Assembly: GCA_034766995.1 (NCBI GenBank)
Contig: CM068322.1
Location: forward strand, 2,568,089 to 2,632,088
DNA from: Acanthacorydalis orientalis
Lineage: Eukaryota > Arthropoda > Insecta > Megaloptera > Corydalidae
DNA length: 64,000 nucleotides
Reading direction: 5' to 3'
Part shown: in pieces, positions 11,817-24,795 of the stretch
How the letters are laid out: each line of letters begins with the position of its first letter
Position numbering within the stretch: the stretch's first letter is position 1
The notes under the pieces: model-generated
Told to the model about the DNA's origin: nothing
Database searches by the model: none
The model's input: only the letters and a program-made list of their open reading frames with translations
Position numbers and translations under genes: made by a program

Positions 11817-11908
11817 TATATGCGTCTTTTACTGATATACGTATTAAAAAACTAAAAAGCTTCCTTTTTAATAAAAAAATAAAGTTCCAATCTCAGTTAC
11901 GCATATAA

Positions 11909-11964
11909 TTGAAGTGGCTTATATAATGAGGGCTATATCCGCGCTCATTTATAAGCCACTTCAA
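11909..11964. repeat. Long inverted repeat (hairpin)
   Basis: Arm TTGAAGTGGCTTATATAATG (11909 on) pairs with the reverse complement of 11944-11964. There is one bulged base over about 21 bp, and a 13-base loop. It lies about 90 bp from the mariner derivative. It may be a collapsed MITE or a transcribed hairpin. Confidence 0.75.
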
Positions 11965-13015
11965 TGAGTTCACGTTTATAGTGAATAAATGTTCACATTG
12001 ATATTAGTTCGTAAAAATAGTTATAAAAACACTTATTTTTATAACGAGCTCTTTTACGGATATACTAAACAAATTTAATCCTTTGTAAGAACTATATTTA
12101 AAATAAATAGAAGATAACTATCATATACATTCAAATACAAAAACTTCTATCTATTTTATTGTTTGTAATAAATATTTGAGTTAATTAAAGCCTAAAATGT
12201 GTTTTCATATTAAAGTGGTAAATATGTCTGTACTGTTTGCAGATATATGCTCAGATTTTACTAAAATTTGATATTATTTATTATTCAATACCTAAATTAA
12301 TTTTCAATATTAAATACAATTATATTATTAGATTTTATGAATAAAAATAATATTTAGGTAGAATTCACTTATCTATGATATAAAGAATAACGGATATAAC
12401 GAGAAAATATAATCGATTTCACAGTGGTTGCTATATCTGAGTTATTGTAACTAGTTGAAGTCATATAATTCTAATGATTTTATTTAGAAATTAGTTACAA
12501 ATCATTATTCAAGAATTAAAATTATTAATAATAGCATACTATCTTATAAATTTTCACAAGAAGATTTTAAATGTTGTTTAAAGCCATATATTCGACAATC
12601 ATCGGAATTTCTATCCAATTTCTTGTCATAATTCCTAACCGGGCCGTGTGATGGCATGAAACAATACAGCACTTGCTCCAGGCGCCTCAAGTATGAAGGT
12701 GCCTATACGTCTCAGCTATGAAGGTATCTGTTAGATATTTCACAGTTTATTATTTTGTTTTATTATTTGTAAGGTCCTTTTTTACAACGAATAATAAAGC
12801 TGAAATAATATATAGTGCTGTCACCGCTGCTATAAGGTGCCCTGTATTTAATTTACAATTATAGATTTCATCTTCAGATGTATATTATATGTTAGTCACT
12901 ATAAATTAATATTATGGTAAATTACTGTATTTGATATTTTTATAGACCGAAACATAATAAATTTCTCATTAATATACTTATTTTTATTCAATCTCTATGT
13001 ATTATTATTCGAGCA
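11965..13015. other. AT-rich DNA with a small GC-richer patch
   Basis: About 12640-12730 is less AT-rich and includes TGCTCCAGGCGCCTCAAG. The core TGCTCCAGGCGC recurs in the same orientation at about 13869, on the far side of the hAT fragment. No open frame of note. Confidence 0.4.
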
Positions 13016-13019
13016 CTTG

Positions 13020-13690
13020 TACGCCGAGGATGCCATATCACGATGGGAGGATTCGATTTAAATTTGTAAAGAGAAAAACAGTTTTGAGTACGAATTTAAT
13101 GACCAACCCATTATAGACTAGTAACACAATTATAAAATTAATTTGTTATTTAATTATTGACTCTACGAATAATTCAGTTAGCGAAAGATTTGAATAAATG
13201 AAATTATATGTTGATAAGTTTAAAATATTGTACGACATTTATAAACTGAAACATGAAAATAGATCAGAAATTCTCAAAAAATGTATAGATTTATTATTGG
13301 CTGATAATGATAATAGAGATATTGATGGCCTTGAATTTTGTGAAGAAATTATTTGTTTATAAATATAGCTGTATTAATGTCCTCTCAAATGGAACCATTA
13401 AAAATACTTAGCTATTTGTGGAAAAACAATATGAATACAATATTTAAGAATTTGTTTATTTGCCTACGAATAATGCTAATTAACTGGTCGCGTATCAGTT
13501 ACTTATTGACAATGCAGTTTCTCCAAATTAAAAATTATAAAAAAGTACTTAAGGTCAGTAATGGGGCAAGAAATATTAGTCGGTTTGGCTATGATTTTCA
13601 TTGAAAGTGATGTATGTGAATCAATAAACTATGACGATTTGATTTTTGATTTTGCAGAAATGAAATCTAGACGTGTACATTTCAAATATA
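13020..13690 (+). pseudogene. hAT transposase C-terminal part (ZMYM1-like)
   Basis: In shifting frames this reads as the C-terminal end of a ZMYM1/TTF-type hAT transposase. Blocks in order: SVSERFE near 13175; KLYVDKFKILYDIYKLK; ENRSEILKKCIDLLLAD; DIDGLEFCEEI near 13320; then MEPLKILSYLWKNN. Next are FSKLKIIKKYLRSVMGQE (about 13515-13570) and LVGLAMIFIESDVCESINYD, then LIFDFAEMKSRRVHF ending near 13685. The last part is the hAT dimerisation region with the conserved SFSKLK..K.YLRS..GQERL..L signature. The N-terminal zinc finger and most of the RNase-H core are absent. At least three frameshifts separate the blocks. It is a 5'-truncated dead copy. A host ZMYM1-like gene is unlikely because the frame is broken. 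Confidence 0.85.
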
Positions 13691-16344
13691 TAAAATTATT
13701 TTCTTTATTAATTATTCTATATAAATGTAACTATTTTTGTTTTTGTGTATTATTGTTTCCTATTTGTGTTACAAATTTTGAAGGCATTAAACAAATATAC
13801 AAAATGAATTATTAGGTTTCATAATTTATGTACTTAATACAAAATAAAAACGCTTTTTTAAGAATGTCTGCTCCAGGCGCAAAAATACCACCACACTGCT
13901 CTGCTTCCTATGTTACATATATCAACGATCACTTATTTAAACACCAGTCGAAAATGTTTAACACGCTTTTTAGTTTATATACATTTTTTAATAGTTCCTG
14001 CTGGGTCATGTTACATTGTTTATACTTTTTATATATTGTTTATACTTTTAATTTGGATCAAATTGCTTGCATTCTCAATTTTTTCCAAAGTCAAACTTCT
14101 TTTATATAATTTATTTTTGTGATAATCTAATTTATTTTGCGCCGTTTAACAAAAGTATATTACATAGATCTATCGAATATATTGAAAAAAAGATAGCTAA
14201 TGAGCTGAAAATTATTTAGATGTGCTCGTTTCTTTTAATTTACCAAAACGTTTAGTGCACTATTTAATGCACTGTAATTTAAAGTTGTTATTGAATTTTT
14301 ATTATATCTTTCAACGATTTCCATAATATTATGTATTGTGATCAACATGAAAAGATATGCACTTCTTTCTGATACATATGATAAAAGATCTATATACATA
14401 AACATATACTAAAATATTTTTCTTAGTACATTGGAATCTATTTCGTTTGTTCTAGTAATTAAAGTAACTTTAGTTTATATTTTGTAATAGTTCCCAGCAT
14501 TGTTAAATTTGGGTTTTTAGTAGTATTTGTTTAAGGTGAAAATTATTGAGGAAAAAAAATACATGTTATATTATAACCTTGTAATTATAAAATAATTTTA
14601 ATATGACTTGTAACATTTTCATTTTGTTTTGGAATATAACCTTACACTTTTCCAGAATAAATCTTCATCTTATAGACATAATAATATTCGTATCATAGAA
14701 TGTTTAAAATTTAATTCCATTACTTGCAAGTTTTGAGGGAATATAATGTCTAAAACATTATATCCCCCATTTTCTTTAATCCTATATCAATCCAGCGATA
14801 TATCTGTCAATCTATTCAAACATGCCACACACATTATTATCTTTCGTTTCTGATAACTCATGTATTGTGTAGCTGTACAATACATTTTTTAAGTATATTA
14901 TCAACCGTTATGATTAATTTTTTAATGTCTCGTATTGAAAATAACAACTATTAAAATATTGTTGGGGTGTCTCATGCATTTCATGCATTTATAATTCCAA
15001 AATTTTTTTGTCATTATTTATAACGTTTTCTTTTTAATTTTTAAAGAATATTCGTTTTAAAAAATAAAGCAAGATATTTCTTCCGCTTCATGTTTATCCA
15101 ATTGAATCTAAGAAAATGAATTTCATAAAAGTGACTGTTATAAAAGAAATTTCGTTTTTTATGGAGAACTTATTAGGTAATACTGACAGTCAAATTTGAC
15201 AATTAAGATCATAAAAATTATATTGATAATTATAATGATACAAAAAGAAATAATGATGTTAATGAAATTATGTAAATAATTGATAATTTTCTTAATAAAA
15301 ATGAAAGTAAATAGAACGAAGAACGATATATTTATTAAAATAAAGGCTTTAGATAAAGAAAAGCCTATCCATAGAACAGTGAAAATAAGAAAATCGACTC
15401 TAATCTCATATTTCTATGTAGCATGTCACAATTGCAAGAATACTTTGAAATGCTTGCTTATCTTTCAAGATGAGAAAATCAAATGGATTTAACCCAAGAT
15501 TTCAATCGTGCAAATTTTGTATGTGTCGGAAAAATCTGAACTATTTTCTCGTAGACTTCAAAACAACTTTATACTGTTACATATGAAAAAAATTAAATGC
15601 ATAAAATATTTATGATTTGTTAGCAATTACTGTTTTCAAGATAAAATTTAATATGTATATTAAAATATAACATTATTGTATTTTTAAAAACGACAAATAG
15701 GGTTACATATGAATTCGACACCATAGGAAGATTCAAATAAATAAAAAATAACAAATTAACGTATTTGTAAATTGTATAGTTTAAGAATATCTATTTACTA
15801 ATCAATCCACATCAATCTAAAACAACCCAAAAATGAAAAAGTCGTGAAATATTACTTATTTACCAATTTATATTTGATAATTTTGATCATAAATCGTGAA
15901 AGCTGTGTGTTATTTGTTGAAGTACAAATAACCTTTTAACAAAACTTTTATAAATGTGTAAGTAGTGATTCATTGTATCTACACAATACATTTAGAACTA
16001 TTTATTTATCATGGCTAGATACCGGCATCATAGCTCCAATGTTACTGCATTCACTCACTACACATTCCCACTCACACACACCCACGTACATACCATACAC
16101 ACTAGAGCTGTGTCGACCGACCGCAGACTGTGACAAATGTACGAACATTTTTCTTAAGATAAAAGCAACGTTCTTGTCAGTTTTTCTTATTCTACAGACG
16201 TACACATACAAATATTGTAAAGATACTAACACAAACAAAAACGTGTATATGTATTTATAAACACATATAAATGGGAAAATATACTCATGTCGTATTGACA
16301 CTCACCAATACGCATAAACATGCACACACCTTCAAACATATAAG

Positions 16345-16397
<53 letters not shown>

Positions 16398-16427
16398 GTA
16401 TACTGGTATGTATTTTCTTGTATATAA

Positions 16428-16504
<77 letters not shown>

Positions 16505-16770
16505 CTGAGAAGAAACAGAGAAGTTATACTAGAGTCTGCCATTACTCGCCACCTTACATGCATCTTTCATTCACACATGAGTTGTTTAAAAAAGCAACCA
16601 CCGTCTTGTCTTTTTGGCTAAAGTTATTTAATTTCTTGTTTTTTTTTTCATTTTTTTGCACCTCCTAGTTTTTTTTCATGTGAGGTATTTATATATTCTT
16701 TAATAAGTTTATTTTATTTTTTGTAACTTTCTTTGTAACTTCTTCTAATAAACATATTTTATTAACAACG
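13691..16770. other. AT-rich intergenic DNA
   Basis: Open frames at 13828-14122 and 15280-15492 have no recognised motif and a composition like their surroundings. The CCAGGCGCAAAAATACC block at 13873 may be the 3' margin of the hAT copy. Around 16020-16150 is a slightly GC-richer, CA-rich patch. Confidence 0.45.
16348..16500. repeat. Two (TA)n microsatellites
   Basis: Tracts at about 16348-16402 and 16426-16500, separated by 24 bp. They generate the overlapping Tyr/Ile open frames seen on both strands. Confidence 0.95.
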
Positions 16771-16777
16771 TTTTTTA

Positions 16778-18056
16778 TTAGGCTGATGCAAAAATAATTG
16801 CGGTGTTTACGTATCGAGTATAAAGACGCATATATTAGTTAAAAATTATACTCATTAATCGAAATAAAAACCAATGGCCTGCACACATTTCTCCCAATGG
16901 GAATCATGTTTGTTTGTACCTACAAGATATAGTTCTGGACTCCTGGAATTAACGAATTAATCGAAAGCACTTTGAACTGATCTTTGAAAACCATCTCTTG
17001 TAGGAAATTATTCAAATGTTTAAAAAAATGATAATCTGTCGGAGACAAGTCTGAAGAATAAGGTTTGTGAGGTAAGATTTCATGACCCAGTTTATTTAAT
17101 TTTTTTAAAGACATTTGTAAGATCTGTGGTCGGGCATTGTCATGAAGAAAAATTGGTCCTCTTCGATTGACTAATACTGGCCGTAAACGATACAACTTCT
17201 CATGCATTTTTTTTCAATTTCCTGACAATATTTTTCTACTGTTATTGTTTCATCTGGATTTAAGAAGTTGTTATGATTGATACCACTAGTCAACCACCAA
17301 ATAGTGACCATTATATTTTTTTCGTCAAGCTTCGAATTAAGAAACTGTTTTGGCGCTTCTCTTCGGTCTAACCATTGTAAGAAAACGTTTCCGATTGTTG
17401 TAGATAATCCACTTTTCATCACATGTGACAATGCGATCAAAAAAGGATCATTTTTGTTACGAAAAAGAAGCTCAGAACAGACTTCGTATTGCCGAATTGC
17501 TTGATGTTTGTTTAGTTCATACGGCACTTATTTATCTATCTTTTTTGTTTTTTTTTTTAATTAGGCTCAAATGTCAAACAGCTATAGAATGATCAACTTG
17601 AGTTCTTCTTCCACCATTCGAGTTGTTTTACGTGGGTCCGCTTCAATAATGGTTCTTAAATCATTACTGTCTATAGCTGAAGGACGTCCACGACCCTCCT
17701 CATCATTAAGACTTTCGTTTCCATTACAAAATTTTCGAAACCAGTGTTGACCTGTACGTTCACTAATTGTCTCTTCATCAAAAACAAATTTAATATTTAG
17801 AGTAGTTTCTGTTGCTTTACGTCCCAATTTAAATTCATAAAACAAGATTTTCAGAATTTGCTTTTTTCTATGACTTATTTAAGATTTTATATTTATTAAT
17901 ACTAAAGAATAAAAACAATAGACATAAAATCAGTAGTGCTAATTTTATTGTTTATAATGATGTATCACATGGCTATAACAAACGATAACGTTAACTAGAA
18001 AAATTGTCGCCAAACTTAAAATGATAAAAATCGCTATTATTTTTGCACCAACCTAA
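16778..18056 (-). mobile_element. Full-length cecropia-type mariner with TSD
   Basis: Left end TTAGGCTGATGCAAAAATAA at 16778. Right end, read inward on the minus strand, is TTAGGTTGGTGCAAAAATAA from 18056. TA flanks both sides (16776-16777 and 18057-18058), the target duplication expected for mariner. Length is 1279 bp, normal for the family. The TIRs match the Hsmar1-type consensus I recall (TTAGGTTGGTGCAAAAGTAA). It is the best-preserved mariner in the window. Confidence 0.94.
16900..17860 (-). pseudogene. Mariner transposase, cecropia subfamily, frameshifted DD34D
   Basis: Minus strand. The N-terminal frame (17845-17582) reads FYEFKLGRKATETTLNIKFV, then SERTGQHWFRKFCNGNESLN and EEGRGRPSAID, then a premature end at EELKLIIL. 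The central frame (17527-17171) reads PYELNKHQAIRQYEVCSELL...FRNKNDPF, then slips. In the +2 frame the first catalytic site is intact as DRIVTCDEKWIIYNNRKR, after which the original frame returns as LQWLDRREAPKQF. The C-terminal frame (17207-16920) reads LVNRRGPIFLHDNARP with the second Asp, and SSDLSPTDYHFFKHLNNFLQ with the third. I count 34 residues between them. All three Asp codons survive, but the protein needs at least three frame changes. Confidence 0.92.
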
Positions 18057-18499
18057 TATTAAACTTCCAATGTTATAGTAGTTACAACATTAATATAAAT
18101 TAAGTGAATAAAAAATTAATAACTGTATAAAAACTCTCATATATTTTACAATCCGAATTAAATTATATTTTTAATTAATTTGTTGACATAAAATGATATA
18201 AAGCATATGAAAATTATGTTACTTACATTGTATCTTTCAAAATAATGATTTGATTATTATTTCGTATTAGTTTACAAAAAAAGTTTTAGCAATAAATATG
18301 TATACAAGGTAAAAAAACAAATTTTATTACTTATTTCACGATTTAAAGACATTAATTCATTATTAAAAATGATAATGTTTAGACTTAATGACTGTATCTT
18401 ATATTGTTTATAGAGGATTCAAAAAATGTTCTTTAATGTGTTTAAAAAATTATTTACATGTAAAACAAGAAATTTCTAAAGATAACAGTAACATCAATT

Positions 18500-18724
18500 A
18501 AATTAATGGAAAAATGAAAACGGCCGAAAAAACATTCAGAAGAGCAATTCAATTGTCGGAGGAAATTCACCGGTATGTCTTAAAAGAAAAGTTTTTGATT
18601 AGAACATTTTCTTAGTAATGACATATGGTTCTGAAACTTTAACAATAAAATCGAAGATGATTCAAACACTAAAGTATGAGAAGACATATGCTTGAATACA
18701 CATACAAAGATTGGAAATCAATGT
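18500..18724 (+). pseudogene. Non-LTR reverse transcriptase fragment
   Basis: The reading AEKTFRRAIQLSEEIH, then RTFFLVMTYGSETLTIKSK, then [15 protein letters not shown] (after a frame change at about 18675) aligns with the post-catalytic part of RTE-like non-LTR reverse transcriptases. In that group VF(D)QCVLPVMTYGSETWTL is followed by RAMLGI..RD. The homology stops at the (TA)n tract starting near 18727. The same block is seen in the fragment at 42241-42990. Confidence 0.6.
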
Positions 18725-18726
18725 TT

Positions 18727-19835
<1,109 letters not shown>

Positions 19836-19839
19836 TCAT

Positions 19840-20210
19840 TTATAACTGGAAAATAATACCGTTTAAGTGACCCCCGTGTGTTTTCTTACAAGTAACCATT
19901 CTTTTGTTAAACTTTTCAATAACATCCCTACACAACTGGGACTCTATTCCACTAATTATTTTTCGGATTTCATTTCTTAGTTCGAACATTTTTTTAGAAT
20001 TATTGGCATACACCTGTCCTTTAACGTGATCCCAAAGAAAGTAGTCTAAAGGTATTAAATCGCAGGATCTTGTTAGCAAATCAATATCTCCATTTCTGGA
20101 AATAACGTAGGCATGAAATTTCATCCTCAATAAATCAATTCTTTCACCAGTTCTGTGGCTTGTTGCACCATCCTACTGGAACATGTCATCCAGATTAATA
20201 TCATCAAATT
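19840..20210 (-). pseudogene. DD41D-type mariner-like transposase, C-terminal fragment
   Basis: Minus strand. DGATSHRTGERIDLLRMK carries the second catalytic Asp at about 20175, preceded by NMFQ and a stop. Then come FHAYVISRNGDIDLLTRSCD and LIPLDYFLWDHVKGQVYANN with the third Asp. The tail is the family-typical NKRMVTCKKTHGGHLNGIIF, ending at 19840. Forty-one residues separate the two Asp, which fits the DD41D (rosa/Visitor) branch. The N-terminal half and TIRs were not found. The 3' three-quarters of the fragment is open for 96 residues, so it is fairly young or slowly decaying. Confidence 0.85.
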
Positions 20211-20822
20211 CTACCTACCAAAATTAGTTCATTAATAATTTTTTATATTTCAAAAATATTTATTTTATAAAAAAAAGTATATTCTATCTTGTATATTAAG
20301 TTTTAATACATAAATTATTTTTTAATAAATATATAAAGATATAAAAATAAGAATATTGCCATATAAAACTTTAACGTTGCAACTTAAAAATTTAAAAGAG
20401 ATTTCATTAAAGCAATTGTGAATAATATCCACAAATTCTTAATTTGCAATATTTGAAACATTATCATTTATATAATTTACAACTCATTGATAGGTTACTC
20501 CTAATTCTTTACTTGCTGGATATTATGAAACTACAATTTTGGAAATTAAATTTCTATTTAACGTGAAATGTATTGCAAACTACAAGTTAAACGTAAATGA
20601 GATATTTTTCTATAATATAAAATAAAAATTTATATGATAAAATAAAAAACAAATAACAGCTTGAAACAATTTAATTGTAGCCTAAAGCAAGTTAAGAAAG
20701 AAAAAAGTAGAACTTTTCATTACTTTTTTTCAGTAAAAACTTTTTATTTAAAAATTTAGTCTCATCTTAGATATTAAAAAGGATACTCTGTCTCGTTTTC
20801 ATAAAATAAAATTTACATTTTG

Positions 20823-20825
<3 letters not shown>

Positions 20826-20888
<63 letters not shown>

Positions 20889-20894
20889 ATATAT
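20826..20894. repeat. (TA)n microsatellite
   Basis: TA run ending in TATGTATGTATG. Confidence 0.95.
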
Positions 20895-21198
20895 TTCTGT
20901 GAGTATGCATACTGTGATAGTTACTAAAAAATAAACATTTTTATATTCACGTATTATTTAAAAATAATATATTTATACAATTGTCTTTATTATTATTCTA
21001 ATGAATTTTAAACCAATGTTATATTATTATATAAAGAAAACAAAAATAAACAGTGTCTACTGGTTCTACTGAAAACAGATACCAGGTGGAAATACAATTC
21101 GTTATACAAACGTCTGAAACGCAATCCATTTTCATCAACGCCATGTTTTACAACGCTACAATTTTCTTTGTAGAATATTTCTTTTAAGTTTCACTTTG

Positions 21199-21199
<1 letters not shown>

Positions 21200-21235
<36 letters not shown>
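21200..21235. repeat. (TA)n microsatellite
   Basis: About 17 TA units. Confidence 0.95.
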
Positions 21236-21237
<2 letters not shown>

Positions 21238-22374
21238 TAATGTATACTCTAATATGCAATTGTATATGACGAAAATGCTACTTATACACATTTTTAACAT
21301 ACGAGTAATATCATTAATTCATTAGTAATATCTCGTATTGAATTTTTACACGATTTTTGTTGTATTTCTATAAATCACTTTTAAAACCTAATCTTAAAAC
21401 GATATATAAATTAATAAATATTAAAGACAACTTATTTTTTAAAGAAATGTAGAATTTTTCTAAATCGTAGAATTAATTTTTGAATATTATCAAAATACAT
21501 AATCATTTTTCCTAAAAAATATTATTGAAATGCTATTAAATAATATTTATAATAATAATATAAAGAAGACTGAAAAAACAAAGGTAAACGAATAAAAATA
21601 ATAGTTTTGCTTTAGATATAGATTTTCATATATATTCTTGGATAATATAAAATGTTATTGTATTCAATAAAATATCTGAATATTTTTTTGTCTCCAGTAT
21701 ATATTTTTACTTCAAAGTGTTTGCTAAATATTGAATATGTTTTATTATGTTTTATGGATTTTTATGTCTTTAAATCTGTCTTTCAAATTTCGTTTTGTTT
21801 GAATATATAACAGTCTTTCTGTTTAAATATATAAGTCTTTCTTGGCAAAATACAGAAATCGACGTTTATTTCCTCATTCTTTTTAATTTAGTTTAATTTG
21901 TTTTTCGTATTAGTAAGATTTTTCAATGTTTTATTGTCTTTTGCAAGTTGAAATTTCTGATCTCTATTTCATTATTGGTAATAGAAATTACCTCGGTGAT
22001 TTTTTGTAATTATAGCGTTCTTCTAAGAAGCCTTTCCTTTTTATAATTTGTATTATTTATAGGTGTTTATTACAAATTGAAAATCGTCAAGAATAACTGG
22101 CCGGGAGAAAATTTTTTTTTCCCAACAGAAAAATCCTTTTCAATAAAATTTGATTTTTTATTTATTCAGTAAGAAATCACTAAAGTAATTAAACATATTC
22201 ATTCTTTATTTTCTACACTTTTTAAAACTAATGACGTTATTTTAAAGATCGAATACCAAAAACTAACAACTTTCTTATTACAAGAGTATTTTGTTATTTC
22301 ACTGCATTAAAAATTTACAGTGAATAAATTGGCTTAATTATTATAAAATATTTTGTAAGTTAACATGCGTTATA

Positions 22375-22381
<7 letters not shown>

Positions 22382-22425
<44 letters not shown>
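22382..22425. repeat. (TA)n microsatellite
   Basis: TA run with one TACA step, ending next to a GC-richer island. Confidence 0.95.
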
Positions 22426-22436
22426 GAACGTGAACG

Positions 22437-23110
22437 TAATTCCGTACAGTATATCTTTTGTTAACTTAGCACTAACAAACTACCATTTATAATGCAACGA
22501 AACTTTAAACTAACAAACTCACAATAGAACGTTTTAACTTATAACTGCACGAATTTAGATGGCTATACATTTTACAAGCTGTAATAGAACTTTTCCTCCT
22601 AGTATAAAACTTCTTGCATAAAATTAGAACTTTTCCACATCCCTTTTATTTGCCTTTCCCGTTTTGTTCAGACTGTTCCGAATGTACACTTTTATGTATA
22701 TACTTGTGCACATGTGTGCGTTAGTACGAATGGTGCGTGTATGCGTGTACATGCGTGTGTACACTTTTTTTATTCCAAGACGCTGGTAGCTTACCTGACG
22801 TAGCCACCCCCATTTATCAGTCTAACGTACCTTTACATTCGTACGACGTCAACAACGAAAAATTCTCGTTCACGGTGTTGTGTTCACATCTCTTTCGCAC
22901 CACACATCAAGTCGCACCTCCAGCTCGGTCTCTGTTGTGCGAACCACAAAGGTGGCGATATTATGCTCTTGATACATAATCTCATTAGTGACACGATCTT
23001 GCGTACTTCTCCCGCGGGCTTTTTTTAAGTCTTAAGATGTCTCATTTCCATATCTAATGTATGGCATCTCTTTGTCATTTCTGCGTTCAGAGTTTTTTTT
23101 CTTTTCAAAG
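22437..23110. promoter_or_regulatory. GC-richer island, candidate first exon or promoter
   Basis: Base composition shifts clearly here: repeated CpG, CG-rich words and few A/T homopolymers. The minus strand has two good splice-donor matches: TCAG|GTAAGC with the exon side at 22795 and AAAG|GTACGT with the exon side at 22831. The plus strand has an 80-residue open frame (22737-22979) with no recognised domain. A minus-strand 5' UTR exon whose intron runs leftward is one reading. A conserved non-coding element is another. No coding homology is claimed. Confidence 0.35.
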
Positions 23111-23433
23111 ACTCCTCTGAGTTTTGATATTAGTACGATATTTTCGTTCTGTAACACATCATGTGCTCACTATACTATATAAGAATTCAAAACATGTTTC
23201 TCTCTCATAAAATTTATAACCTGAGAGAAATTGAATTTTAAATGAATCTGGTTTTGTCTGAATGCTTTTCAGAAGAGAGTTTTAACAGTTTTAAATGCTA
23301 TTTGTTCATCAAGTCTGTGTAAAGAATTTCGAAATGAAAAAATGTTTTAATAAGTTTACCATTTACATTTTTTTAATCAATTGTTGGAAAATAAGGTCTT
23401 CATCAATTACAGAAAGAACCGCAAAAAATCATG

Positions 23434-23471
<38 letters not shown>

Positions 23472-23569
23472 GGTTTGTATGTGGAAATATTAACCATTCT
23501 TTTTACTTACTTTTTAATATATATTTAAATTTATATTATTTGATAAATTCAACATATTGCTTGTATTTT

Positions 23570-23635
<66 letters not shown>

Positions 23636-24700
23636 TGATATATTGTAGCTTTTTATAGATAAAATCTTATGTATTAGAACTTTTTTTTCTATTATTATAC
23701 TGGTTAAAGTATCTAATTATTATTTGTTTCTTAAGTAAATATTTAACAAGAATATTTTAAGTCAATTTAGATTTATTTCTAATATCATATTGTACTCTAA
23801 TACGATTTTAATTTTGATAAAAGTTTGGCAGCTGTAACACAAACCATTACAAAATATTTGGCAGAAATAAAGAAAGTGGACAATAAATAATTAATTTTAC
23901 TTTTTTTATCGTTAACAAATATTCTTTCTGCATACAAAGGATTCGCTAATTAATCATTTTATAAAATTACGGACAGGCAAGTAGAAAAATATATATTTTT
24001 TTTATATGATGTTCTAAATAATTAAAATTTTAATTTCTTAGCTGGTATTTAAAATTATTCATTATTATATAATTAAAAAATAATTCTGATGAACTTAATC
24101 AGCAAATTGAATAAAAAAAATTTTTTATTTATACTTTTGTTTAAATTTGAAAAAATCAAGTTTATGTAAAAACATAATAAATTTCAACATAATGTAAATT
24201 TATAACAAAACACAATATATTCATAGTATTTGTTTGATTCAATTAAAAAGATAAAAAATATAAATATAATCCTAATTCTTATTTACAAAATATATTTTTT
24301 CAAATTGATGTTTTGAAAAAGCATTAATAAGACATTATTTTCTTTTCTGAAATATCAACACGTAGTAAAGTAACAGTCTATATATAATAATATTCATGAA
24401 CACATCTAATACTTCACACGACGTAAACATAGTTGGCTTATGGAAAAAATTGACATCAAAAATTGAAAATAGTTATATAGGCCTATTACACATGAATTAT
24501 TCTTTCACCATAAATTACACAAAAATATCTAGTTAAAAATGTTTATTGAATCACTATTGATTATTTTTTATTGTTACTAATGAATATTTCGTTGGTGATA
24601 ATATTATTAGGTGGATATTAGGGAAAAAATAAATTTTTAAATTTTTATTAAACTCATATTTCATTAAATCATTTTTTTATTCTTTGAAAACAGATTTATT
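23111..24700. other. AT-rich intergenic DNA with (TA)n tracts
   Basis: Nothing recognised other than TA tracts at 23440-23470 and 23573-23630. Confidence 0.5.
23440..23630. repeat. Two (TA)n microsatellites
   Basis: Tracts at 23440-23470 and 23573-23630 with unique AT-rich sequence between them. Confidence 0.95.
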
Positions 24701-24704
24701 GATA

Positions 24705-24795
24705 CTTGAACACACTGAAGAAGGCGGAATTATTATTGAAATGTGTATAAGTAATAATAAAAAATGATTAATAATTAAGTGTTAAACATTTTTGA
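24705..24795 (+). repeat. Short dispersed repeat, copy 3
   Basis: CACACTGAAGAAGGCGGAAT, then ATTATTGAAATGTGTATAAG and a TAATAATAAAAAATGATTA tail. Best-preserved of three copies. Confidence 0.5.

Larger units (their letters stand above)
20215..22430. other. AT-rich intergenic DNA with (TA)n tracts
   Basis: No homology recognised. Tracts at 20826-20894, 21200-21235 and 22382-22425. Confidence 0.5.

Noticed and set aside
12671..13884. TGCTCCAGGCGC repeats as terminal repeats of the hAT copy
   Set aside because: The two copies are direct, not inverted, and no 8-bp duplication is visible, so I do not use them as element ends.
13828..14122. Two overlapping Phe/Tyr/Leu-rich open frames resembling membrane proteins
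   Set aside because: Hydrophobicity follows from T-rich codons. No start context, homology or codon bias supports a gene.
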